Assembly (NCBI GenBank): GCA_009731375.1
Contig: BJOX01000283.1
Span: 8,627 to 59,899, forward strand
Reading direction: 5' to 3'
DNA from: Paulinella micropora
Lineage: Eukaryota; Cercozoa; Imbricatea; Euglyphida
DNA length: 51,273 bases
Under the pieces are notes generated by a model that did no database searches, was not told where the DNA came from, and worked only from the letters and a program-made list of their open reading frames with translations. A program made the translations under genes and the position numbers. Positions 1 through 20,270 of the stretch are shown in pieces. Position 1 is the first letter of the stretch. Each line of letters begins with the position of its first letter.

Positions 1-71
<71 letters not shown>
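1..71. repeat. (ATA)n microsatellite
   Basis: Pure ATA/AAT trinucleotide run at the window edge, so its full length is unknown. Confidence 0.95.
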
Positions 72-73
<2 letters not shown>

Positions 74-396
74 TAAGAAGAAGGAGATCAAAGGGGGAAT
101 CGTACTACAGCACCACGTTGCTTGTATTTTTTTACTAATAGTACGTTTGTTCTTGACATACTGCAGAGAAAAAAAAAAAGAGAGAGAGATTGAGGGGAAG
201 GAGTTCAAAAGTCTACAAGAATGGCTGGAGAATCCGCTTTGACGTGCCGTATGAGTATATATTTATCGTCTTTTTGCGTCTATCCGTGGGTCGATGCGCT
301 GTGTGGCATGACTCCATAGCGCATACTATTTGCAGAAACAAATCAGAAGGTGTATGACGAAAATGCTATTTCCGTCATAAAATCGGGAGGGGGTAC
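72..396 (+). other. Probable 3' internal end of an LTR element, with polypurine tract
   Basis: I see no gene in this stretch. It ends in the purine-rich string GGGAGGGGGTAC at about 385-396, directly in front of an LTR starting TGTAGGCATC. The same string stands in front of the LTR at 39780. This is the expected place and composition of a polypurine tract, so the stretch is probably the end of an element whose 5' part lies outside the window. Confidence 0.5.
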
Positions 397-637
397 TGTA
401 GGCATCACCCCCCCGGATAGTCGGTAAAAAGTACCTTGTCCTTGTGACAGGTGCACCAGCTTGTTTTTCAGTTTTATTTGTCCGGACTGGACCTGATGCC
501 ATTTTATTCCTGGTCTGTTGCAGTTTTCCTTTGAATCGGCTTCACTGAGCTAATATAACGAGACATCATTCTCATCTTTTGAGGACTGTGTTTGGTTGTA
601 TTATCGACTTTTTAGAGCTATCGTTGGGGGCATTACA
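397..637 (+). mobile_element. LTR of a Ty3/gypsy-like family (probable 3' LTR)
   Basis: About 241 bp beginning TGTAGGCATCACC and ending GGGGGCATTACA. It is clearly homologous along its length to LTRs at 19244-19489 (minus), 39780-40014 and 47328-47574. Shared blocks include the GGTAAAAAGTA segment, CTTCACTGAGCTAATATA and the TTTTT(A)GAGCTATC segment near the end. A polypurine tract directly upstream marks it as a 3' LTR. Confidence 0.8.
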
Positions 638-1193
638 ATTTTTTTTTTCTCTTGAATGTCGTCAGTAATAACTGAAGCGAAGTTGCGGAGGCCATTGTTT
701 GTTGCTTATTCCTAGACTACTACTGACAAGTATTCTGTCACGTAATTAATATTATTAATATAAATGTGTTTGCGTAAAATGTCAGTCATCAGCCGGTGCC
801 TGGCAGAAACACTCTCTAGATAACTGCCCCGACTGCTGCTGCTGAGTCGGATTGGCGGCCGCGACTGTGCAGAAACTATTCTTTTTTCTTTCTTTTAGTT
901 CTTTCTTTCTTTCTTTGAGAGTCTTTCTTTCTCTGTCTTTCTTTCCTATCTTTCTTTTTCTTTCTTTCTTTCTTCCTTTCTTCCTTTAAAAAAATTAATT
1001 TTATTCACTGAGTTACAATATTTATTTACTTTTTTTTTAAATTTTTTTAAACGCAAGCACTGTTTTAATGAAATATTAATATTAATACTTGCCACTCGTA
1101 AAAGCTGAGTGGGAAGCAAACGAGATAAAATGGAAGTGGTCTCAAAGAGATATAATATTAATAACTGTTCCTTTTTTCAAGTCTTTCTTTCTT

Positions 1194-1255
<62 letters not shown>

Positions 1256-1410
1256 TTTTTTTCTTTTACTTTCTTTTCTTTTCTTTTCTCAGTTCCTTTT
1301 CTTTTCTTTTCTCAGTTCCTTTTCTTTTCTTTTCTCAGTTCTTTTCTTTTCTTTTCTTTCTTTTTTTACCATGAATTATTGATACCATTTATTCATTATT
1401 TATTAATTTA
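638..1410. other. Non-coding, with (CTTT)n and (CT)n tracts
   Basis: No gene seen. It contains a CTTT-rich tract at about 885-990, AT-rich sequence, and CT and TTTTC repeats at about 1175-1360. The open frames across it encode only Ser/Leu/Phe strings from these repeats. Confidence 0.7.
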
Positions 1411-1680
1411 TTACTGGGTACATTCATTCAAGCGTCAAACTCAACCATTCAATTTCAATTAAGAGCCAGATTTCAGATTAGTGGCCAGGTTTCAGATTAG
1501 TTGCCAAAATTCTAATTAGTTCAATTTAACTGCTTTATCCGTCCCCAAAATCAGCATGAATTTTGCGAAATGTTACCGTTAAAATTGAACTAATTTGAAT
1601 TCTAGCCACTAATCTGAAATCTGGCTCAGAGTCTTAATTCAATTCGATGGTTGAGTTTGACTCTTGAATGTACCCAGTAA
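1411..1680. mobile_element. MITE with long terminal inverted repeats and TA target duplication
   Basis: The left end TTACTGGGTACATTC and right end GAATGTACCCAGTAA are inverted copies. The inverted homology runs inward for roughly 75 bp, through GTCAAACTCAACC and CCAGATTTCAGATTAGTGGC. The element is flanked by TA on both sides, as for Tc1/mariner-type MITEs. It has no ORF. Its core resembles the core of the MITE at 40568-40843. Confidence 0.8.
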
Positions 1681-1860
1681 TATGTATTTATTTATTTATT
1701 TATTTACTTACTTACTTACTTTAACGCAATCACTCTTTCAGTACTATCAGTAACAAGTGGCTACTTAGCCAGGCATCGGCTATAAGTTATAATTAAACCC
1801 AATCCTAGGCCTGACTGATTTAGAAAGCCCACTCTTGGTGACACGACTAGTACGGTAGTA

Positions 1861-1941
1861 CTTTAACAACAACAATAATAATAACAACAACAACAACAAC
1901 AATGATAATAATAATAATAAATAATAATAATAATAATAATA
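1861..1941. repeat. (AAC)n / (AAT)n microsatellite
   Basis: Trinucleotide run abutting the SINE-like element at 1942. Confidence 0.9.
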
Positions 1942-2347
1942 CTATATCTGAGGCGTACTGATGCAGCTAATGGCATATCCTCAACGGACATAAGCCTCCA
2001 ATACCCTTGTTCGAGGTCCTCCACCCCCCCGTGTCAGTCTCTCGCCTGATGATCGGGGCCACCGATGGAGCTCCTGAGGGCAAGACTGCACTAAGCCGAG
2101 GTTATTCCGCAGTCCCAGCAACCTCTTGCAAGACGTCACCGAATGTGCAAGTGCATACACCAAGCGCGGTTGCTAGAGCTGCCTCGAAACCCCACCCATA
2201 ACAATCTGGTGTCTGCTGGGTCCTGGGCTATCAACCAGCATATGCGGAGTTTAAGATCTTTTACGCGCGCAACGACCCTCCTCCCCAGCATCTACCACCA
2301 AAGGGTTATGAGTTGGCGTCACAGTTTAACGCCTTGAGGCCATTGGG

Positions 2348-2351
<4 letters not shown>
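1942..2351 (-). mobile_element. SINE-like dispersed element embedded in (AAT)n
   Basis: About 410 bp of unique sequence between two AAT tracts. Its first 90 bp, starting CTATATCTGAGGCGTACTG, recur at 32236-32326 before a gap, again behind AAT repeats. Read on the minus strand, the ATT run would be the 3' tail. A box A-like TAGCCCAGGA is visible near 2228 on that strand. The SINE assignment is inference; the repetition is direct. Confidence 0.5.

Positions 2352-2425
<74 letters not shown>
2352..2425. repeat. (AAT)n microsatellite
   Basis: Trinucleotide run, followed at about 2460-2500 by a CT tract. Confidence 0.95.
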
Positions 2426-2435
<10 letters not shown>

Positions 2436-2459
2436 TAAATAAGCTTACCACCTACCTAC

Positions 2460-2494
<35 letters not shown>

Positions 2495-2533
2495 TCTCTC
2501 AACATATTCAAGTACAGAACACTTGGTGCTGAC

Positions 2534-13016
<10,483 letters not shown>

Positions 13017-13074
13017 CTGGATAAAATAGATTGATAGGTACGTAGATATAGGGATAGGGATAGGGATAGGGATA

Positions 13075-13114
13075 GGTAAAGACTTCCTTGCTATCTTCAG
13101 ACTCACGCCATATA
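13075..13114 (-). other. Truncated head copy of Kelch exon 13016-12954
   Basis: TGGCGTGAGTCTGAAGATAG and GGAAGTCTTTACC repeat the start of the real exon with two substitutions. In the chosen frame one is silent and one is Asn to Lys. The copy breaks into a GATAGG repeat and lies upstream of the exon in the transcript. Confidence 0.8.
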
Positions 13115-13154
13115 TAGATTGATAGGTAGGTAGGTAGGTAGGCAGGTAGAGATG

Positions 13155-13208
<54 letters not shown>

Positions 13209-13231
13209 TAGATAGATAGATAGATAGATAG

Positions 13232-13684
13232 ATATGTTTAATCTATGGGCGTGGCTTAGCTTGAAAAGCCATGGCCTCCTATACTACCCCCGGACAAGAA
13301 CTTTCAGCACCGGCCAAGCTGCACACCAACCACTGTCTCGCTGTGGTTGGTGTCTGTGCCCAGTTCAAGCCGAAAGGTAGCCGAGCCCTTTTGAACTATA
13401 CGGGACAACACTAGAACACTCCCCAGGAGCGTGTGCCATAAGGAGATGATGCCATGAGCAAGTCGAGGTTTCAGGAGTTCACGCTCGTTGTGAGTTACCT
13501 TCTACAACCCCGACTTCATCAACCCTTTGCATCACGCCCCGACTTCATCAGCCATGGTCAGGAGTTGGTTGCCTGTTTAGCCCTTGCGCTGCGCGCGATT
13601 AACGGCGGACACAAAATCGTCATTATAGGGGGTTTAGTTTTAGGCCGGAGCACTGCGCAGCTGGCCCTCTGCATCCCCCCCGGA
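13232..13684. mobile_element. Single-copy insert of about 450 bp flanked by GATA repeats
   Basis: Unique sequence between two GATA tracts. It has an internal partial repeat (CCGACTTCATCA twice) and an inverted GTGGTTGGTGT / ACACCAACCAC pair. The ORF across it has no recognisable domain. The context resembles the other GATA-embedded elements, but I see no second copy here. Confidence 0.35.
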
Positions 13685-13776
13685 TAGATAGATAGATAGA
13701 TANNNNNNNNNNATAGATAGATAGATAGATAGGATAGATAGATAGGATAGATAGATAGACAGATAGACAGACAGAC

Positions 13777-13819
<43 letters not shown>

Positions 13820-13859
13820 CCGGGGGGTAGAGCAGATAGTTGCTTCGAGAGATCGATAG

Positions 13860-13913
<54 letters not shown>

Positions 13914-13923
13914 GTAGGTAGAT

Positions 13924-13984
<61 letters not shown>

Positions 13985-14101
13985 CCGAGGGGTAGAGCAG
14001 ATAGTTGCTTAGAGAGATAGAGATAGACAGATAGATAAATAGATAGAGATAGAGATAGATAGATAGATGGATGGATAGATAGATGGATAGATAGATAGAT
14101 G

Positions 14102-14143
<42 letters not shown>

Positions 14144-14158
14144 CCGGGGGGTAGATAA
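13685..14158. repeat. (GATA)n arrays with two exon-head copies
   Basis: GATA tracts interrupted at about 13819-13855 and 13983-14018. Both interruptions read (CCGGGG or CCGAGG)GGTAGAGCAGATAGTTGCTT, resembling the start of the exon at 14160. Confidence 0.85.
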
Positions 14159-14159
14159 G

Positions 14160-14416
14160 AAAGTTGCTTCGAGAGATCTAGCCAGCGTCTGCATAATTCT
14201 GAACGTTCTTTGTTGATCTCTGATTGTCGCTGTGAGAGTGTAGAAAAGTGGCTGGGACGAGAGGGTGAGGAGTGTGATGTAGATGAGGTTGAGGTTGCCG
14301 CTGCTTTTGAGGATGATGAGGATGAAGAGTGGGAGGGCGATGGTGAGGATGAGGAGGAGGAAGAGAAGAAGCAGGAGGAAGAGGAGGAGGACGAGGAGAT
14401 GGGAATGGATACCTAG
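14160..14416 (+). CDS. Acidic-tailed terminal exon of an unidentified plus-strand gene
   Basis: Open frame from about 14159 reading [20 protein letters not shown], then [16 protein letters not shown], then a long Asp/Glu stretch ending EEMGMDT and a TAG stop at 14414. The acceptor could be GATAAG| at about 14159 or ATCTAG| at 14180. Two degenerate copies of its 5' border stand upstream. I do not recognise the protein; the acidic tail suggests a nuclear or chromatin-binding protein, but that is only composition. The upstream exons were not found. Direction is supported by the open frame and tail. Confidence 0.5.
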
Positions 14417-14428
14417 TATTATATGTAT

Positions 14429-14555
14429 GTATGTAGTGTATGTATGTATGTATGCATGTATGTATGTATGTATGTATATCCGATCTACTTACCGACCTAC
14501 CTCCCGACCTACCTATCTACCTATCTACATATCTACTTACCTATCTATCTATCTG

Positions 14556-14605
<50 letters not shown>

Positions 14606-14625
14606 CATCCATCCATGTATCTATG

Positions 14626-14667
<42 letters not shown>

Positions 14668-14676
14668 CCTACCTAC

Positions 14677-14718
<42 letters not shown>

Positions 14719-14768
14719 ATCTATTTGTCTGTCTGTCTATCTACCTACCTACCTACCTACCTACCTAC

Positions 14769-14850
<82 letters not shown>

Positions 14851-14874
14851 CGATCTATCTCGATATATCCATCT

Positions 14875-14913
<39 letters not shown>

Positions 14914-14925
14914 GTCTATCTATCA

Positions 14926-14975
<50 letters not shown>

Positions 14976-15049
14976 TTATCTATCTACCAACCTACCTACC
15001 TACCTACCCACCTATGTACCTACCTACCTACCTATCTATCTATCTAGAT

Positions 15050-15089
<40 letters not shown>

Positions 15090-15118
15090 CCTGCCTGCCT
15101 ACATACCTGCAGGGTTTC
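14429..15118. repeat. (GTAT)n, (CTAT)n and (CTAC)n arrays
   Basis: Continuous tetranucleotide repeat directly after the acidic exon. Its long open frames (Tyr-Leu-Ser-Ile) are repeat artefacts. Confidence 0.95.
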
Positions 15119-15145
15119 ATGAGGCGGCATAGACACGACACATTC
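15107..15145 (-). CDS. Candidate 39-nt exon
   Basis: Bounded by GGCAG| and CCTGCAG|GTATGTAGG, a good donor. In one frame it reads [13 protein letters not shown]. It could belong to the 5' part of the minus-strand Kelch gene, but phase with exon 13016 does not settle it. Confidence 0.25.
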
Positions 15146-15149
15146 CTGC

Positions 15150-15252
15150 CATACATACATACATACATACATAATACATACATACATACATACATGCATA
15201 CATAAAAAATACATTACATACTAATCTCATACATACATACATACACACATAC

Positions 15253-15284
<32 letters not shown>

Positions 15285-15326
15285 GCATACATACATACTA
15301 CATACATGCATGCATGCATGCATACA

Positions 15327-15357
<31 letters not shown>

Positions 15358-15502
15358 GCATACATACATGCATACATACATACATATATATATGTACGTG
15401 TGTGTGAGTTTTGTGTTTGTGTGTGAGAGAGAGAGGTGTGAGAGAGAGAGAGAGAGAAAAGAGAGGGGGGGGGGGGGGGGGGGGGCCCCCCANNNNNNNN
15501 NN
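15150..15502. repeat. (CATA)n, (GA)n and poly-G arrays up to a gap
   Basis: Tetranucleotides, then GAGA, then 25 or more G and a few C before a 10-N gap. Confidence 0.9.
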
Positions 15503-15559
15503 TACGACTACGTATACAGCTTTACAATTACATATACCCATAACATAACATAATAATAT

Positions 15560-15795
15560 ATATCACCGCGCAATATATCTAAGCAAAAATATAAATTTTA
15601 ATAACTATAATACAATATTAATACTGAGCCGCTGAATACATTTTAATATTAATATCTTCCTTAATATGCTCAACTTAATAACTAGGTTTCCACCTTTGAT
15701 AAAGGTATAACTTACTAGCTATACTTTTCACGTGGACGTTCCCTGAGTCCAATTGTAAAAATTGTTCTCAATAAAAGCGAAGAAGAAGAAGAAGA

Positions 15796-15848
<53 letters not shown>

Positions 15849-16182
15849 CTTCTCATACTACTGTCCAGACATATTCACTGAACTACTAATTTTCACTCAC
15901 TCCGATCATTCTAGTATATTACTACTGATGCAAACATAAACATTAATATTAATAACATGAATTCTTAAGCTACATATTACGCAACATATCTAAACATAAA
16001 CATTAATATTAATAAGATTAATACCAAGCGACCTAATATTAATACTTTCAATTAATACGCTCGATTTAATAACTAGGTTTCCATCTTAGATAAAGGTATG
16101 ACTTAATAGCTATACTTTTCACGTGGACGATCCTTGAGTCCGATTGTAAAAATTGTTCTCTCAATAAAAACGAAGAAGAAGA
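15560..16182 (+). repeat. Tandem pair of ~200 bp repeats ending AATAAAA-(GAA)n
   Basis: Two homologous blocks (about 15600-15800 and 16010-16182) share CTAGGTTTCCA, GATAAAGGTAT, GCTATACTTTTCACGTGGAC and TTGTAAAAATTGTTCTC. Each ends AATAAAA then GAA repeats. This looks like two copies of a retroelement 3' end with a simple-repeat tail. No coding region seen. Confidence 0.6.
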
Positions 16183-16687
16183 AGAGTCAGTGAGTGAGTG
16201 AGTGTGTGTGAGAGAGAGACAGCCAGCCAGCCAGCCATCCAGACAGACAGCCAGACAGCCAGACAGACAGACAGACAGACAGACATACAGACAGACAGAC
16301 AGACAGACAACCAGAGACAAGCTCCGCATTCAGGTGAGATTTCACATAGTCAGCAATGTTATCAGTTTCTTTATTGTCTCAGTATATTCATTAAGAAAGG
16401 TGATAAACGTGCTGTTGATTTGGGTCGTTTAAGGGAGAAAGAAGAGTGAAAGGGAACTGTCTGTCTTTCTATCTTTCAAGTCTCACTCGAGACTGTTTCT
16501 GAAGCCCATAATCATGTGTCAACGTGCTGTGAGTTGATGATTTCCTTTACTTTTTTGGACTAAAAATTGGCCGCAGAAAACGGGAAATAAACTGCAAAGG
16601 CGGCCCACCCGACTTTTTTGGTATGATTTCCATTTTCGCACGAATATCTAGAAAAACGGTAGTCAGGCATGCCAAAAAATTACTAAA
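16183..16687. other. No gene seen; (GT)n, (CAGA)n then unique sequence
   Basis: Contains a CAGC/CAGA tract at about 16221-16310. The rest has no convincing ORF. Confidence 0.6.
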
Positions 16688-17831
16688 CCGCAAAATTTTC
16701 ACAAGCTGAAGTGCTGACAAATGGCAAAGGCGCGACATTTGGCAAGGGCGCGAAAAATCAATTTTTTCCCTTGTGGAAAAAAGGGTAGATGTAGGAAAGA
16801 ACAGACTGTCTGTGAGCTATACTGCACCTTTGCTCGAGGTTGTTGAAAATGGGATCGAAAGCTATGCTAAGGGACTGTTTATTGGTGCAAGTGCTTTGGC
16901 AAAACTCAGTCATCTCGCAGCATTCTTTTCTGTCGGATATCAGATGCTCGAAATGGAGGGCAGCGAGGTTGGTGGTCGTGTTTGTTTGCTGTTCGACCTG
17001 GGACACAGCATGTTGAGACAGAACGATAGTCTAGGCGCCTCTTTATGTATGTACGCCATGACTATGCAATTTCCTGGCTTGCCTGTGTTTTTTTCGAGGC
17101 TGTATCACAACTTGCTTGGTCTGTTGTTTGCGACTGACTGACCACCTTTCTCCTTGCGCTGTCTGCGTGCATTTCCCCACGTCCCACAGCATGCCATGCA
17201 ACTACCCAGATATAGCACAATAGCTTGCACTAAAATTGATGTCTGCAACACTGCCACTACACCTTGGTAGAGATGCACAGCTTCTCTGTTGCTGAGTTCT
17301 GCACATGTTGAATAGACAGTGCAAGCTTGCGTCCTTCCCCGTGCAACCACACACACACAAACGTGTCAGATCGATAGAATAGACCCAGGAGACGTGTCTT
17401 GTCATGTACCTTGAACTACCTTGCGCCGGTTAGAGCTCCTCAGCACAGAAAGCAGCCCAAACTTGCACTCCAGATTTCTAGCCAGTGGACGCTTGTGCCA
17501 GTATCACACGTGATTGTCTTCCACACCCCTCTAGACCACATCTCACGACATGTTTTCAAAGCCTGTACTTGGGCCATGCAACTGGTACCTTTCCAGCTCC
17601 ATCGGTTAGCTTTCTGGGGAGTGCCAGACGCGCTTCTAGACTATCGTGGGGTGCAGGACTTTCAAATTCATCCTCTTTACTCACTATTTTTGTCACACAC
17701 GTGCGCTACACACAAACTAAATGCATGTTCTTTCATCCAGCAAAAAGGCAGACTTGCATATCATATTTGCAGCCCCCGCGGTGGATATCTTTATGCATGT
17801 GTGCATGTGTGTATGTCTTTATGTATTTGTG
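16688..17831 (+). repeat. Segmental duplication, copy A (1.1 kb)
   Basis: Matches 44354-45497 in the same orientation. I count about ten differences before roughly 17100 and none that I can see from there to 17831. Open frames at 16773-17141 and 17399-17941 are probably not genes: the first is broken by a stop and a length change in copy B, and neither shows a domain. Confidence 0.9.
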
Positions 17832-19243
17832 TCTATGCTCATGGCGATACCATATGGTATCAGGTGTTACCATATGATATCAGTTTTTCAGTGACATGTT
17901 TTCAAAAAAATCTAGCGATCGAACCGGATGCGTTGTCATGAAATAAACTACAGTAATCTATTGAGCGCGTCACCAGGAAGCGACCAGTAAAATTTCTCTA
18001 CAAAACTTTGAGTTGAAGTTTTTTTTATTTTTTATAGAAGGGTGACCCCTCCCAATGCACTTTTCCCACGTGAAGTTGATTTTTTGACTGAAAAAAAGAT
18101 GGAGTGTCGTGTGCTTCTTCGTTGTTTTTGTCAGCAATAGCTGCTTTTGCGGGGTGTGAGATTGGAAATAATGATTTTTGGTATTTATGGTTGCATTTAT
18201 ATTAACAACAAAAAAATCTTAAGTGTTAGTTTTTTTGTGTGTGTGCTTCCATTCATCAAATTTCTTCTTGGTTTCATGGTTTCAATTATATAACACTCCC
18301 ATGCATGTTGGAATTGTAGCTTTGTAAAGCAAGAAAAAACACTAATAGATATGTAGATTTGATAACTGTATAAAGGAGACGAGAGCAGAGCAAAAGAAAG
18401 CAAGCAGTGCTACAAGTGCATGAAGTTGAAAGATTTTGAGTTTCTGAGACTGGGAGAGGTGAGACAAATGGATTACATACATACATACCTTACATACATA
18501 CAGACATGCATACACACATACTTACGTACCAATCGATTACGTACGTACATATATACATACATATGCACATACATGCGTACATGTGTACATACAGACAAAC
18601 AAACAATCCAAGCACACCTTTTGAAGCATTCTCCCACGACACACATATTTACTGAATACACACGCTATATAAACATTTACAGGAATGCCAGCTCATCCTA
18701 GCACTCTCATATTCTGTTCTATCTATCTGTGTCTTTCGATTTGTTTGTTGCGTTGTGTGTGCAGAGAACTCTAGTAAATAAGTCATACATTTTGTGTGTT
18801 TTTGTTGACTGTTGTTTTCTTATCGTTTTCACATTTTCTTGCATTTCAAGCAATATGTCAATTTTGAAACATTTCGTTCAAGCACAACTCATGTTATGGT
18901 TGCACATGAACGTGAAGACAATTTTACGTATGTGTTGCACACCAGAGTCACTGAGAAAAATACAGAGAATACACAGTTTTTAGAATGAATAATGTGTGCA
19001 AATACACCTAAAATCACATGTTTCACGAAAATCATGCAATAGTCATGTATGTTATGTATGTTCATTTGTGTGTTAAGATGTTTTGAAGCTGGCTATAGGT
19101 TTTCATTCCTGGAGTTGCATTCAGTGCTTCAAAAGGTATGTTGTTTTCCTTTCGGACTTCCTCATAGCCGTTTGTTTTTTTAAGTTTGCTGGCTGGTTTT
19201 GCTCCTTTCTTGTGAGAATTTTCAGGTATTGCATTGCCCTATC
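17832..19243. other. Unassigned AT-rich DNA
   Basis: Starts with the palindromic pair GATACCATATGGTATC and TACCATATGATATC. A CATA-type repeat lies at 18473-18600. Short open frames only, with no domain. Confidence 0.6.
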
Positions 19244-19489
19244 TGTTACAATCCCCGAAGATAGCTCAATAAAAAGTAGGTAATACAACCAGACACAAAT
19301 CCCCAAAAGAGAATGATGTCTCGTTATATTAGCTCAGTGAAGCCGAAAAGAAAACTGCAACATACCAAGGTTAAAATGGCATTAGGTCAAATCCTGCCAA
19401 ACGATATTGAAAATAATGGGAAAAAACTAGGTGCACCTGACACCAGAAAAAGGGTATTTTTACCGGCTATCCGGGGGTTGATGCATACA
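19244..19489 (-). mobile_element. Solo LTR of the TGTAGGCATC family
   Basis: Read on the minus strand it runs from TGTATGCATCAACCCCC to GGGGATTGTAACA, 246 bp, and matches the LTR at 47328-47574 closely. The flanks GATAC and GATAG match at four of five bases and could be the target duplication. No polypurine tract precedes it and no primer site follows it, so it is a solo LTR. Confidence 0.85.
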
Positions 19490-20270
19490 GTATCACTTTC
19501 AGTTTTTATGATGGAAATATGCAATATTTTCATCATATAATTGCTGATTTCTTTTCTGTACAAACGCTACGGGGTGTCGCAACTAAGTGCATTAAACCAC
19601 GGATAGACTGTGCAGTGGATATATAAAACTCATACGCCAGACACGAGTCAACTATAAATCTCCAGCCTCGTTTTTGTAAATAAAAACTCCTCCTTCCACA
19701 CTTGTTGTCCCCCCCGTAACTTAATTCTGAGGCAGTATGTCAAGAACAAATAGTATTACTATTGCAACAAAAGCAGCGTTATAATTTTTCTCCTTCTCCA
19801 AAAACACTTCCGATCAGTAAATACATTGTCTTTTAATAACATACCGTTACCTTAATATAGTACTAGGGGGCCAGACCTAATAACTATATCCAAAGCCGGG
19901 GTGAGTGAGCCCGACCATGCGATATGCTGACACAAATAGAGACGGACCGTGCTGGTATGACGATATTAAGTATATCCAAAGAAAAAAATTTAATATGTCT
20001 ACTATGAGAACATTTTTTGAGAACATCACCCTGGATACTTGAAGCAGGGTCGTACCAGGAACACCATCGCTAAACTCACAAGCGATCCCCTTATACGGTG
20101 TCGTATCCATTTGCCGATTGACCCTCGCACTCATATGTTGCGATAAAAATGCCAAGTAACAACAATGGTATAAAAACATTTTAATAAGACATGATCTGAC
20201 ATGGGCACTATGAGATTAATCCACATGCAGCTTTCAATGTCCGACGCGTGATAAAAGAAAAAAATGTCAC
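19490..20270. other. Unassigned; possible 3' end of the pol element
   Basis: Downstream of the pol stop. On the minus strand a G-rich string ACGGGGGGGACAAC at about 19706-19719 is followed by TGTGGAAGGAGGAG. This could be a polypurine tract and LTR start, but I see no second copy to prove it. Confidence 0.35.

Noticed and set aside
16773-17941. Open frames of 122 and 180 codons in duplication copy A, with counterparts in copy B
   Set aside because: The first is broken in copy B by a stop and a length change. The second begins without ATG and runs into CATG-type repeat. Neither has a recognisable domain.
19490-19720. A second LTR directly 3' of the pol ORF
   Set aside because: The G-rich tract and TG start are suggestive, but no matching copy exists upstream of pol in this window, so I only note it.
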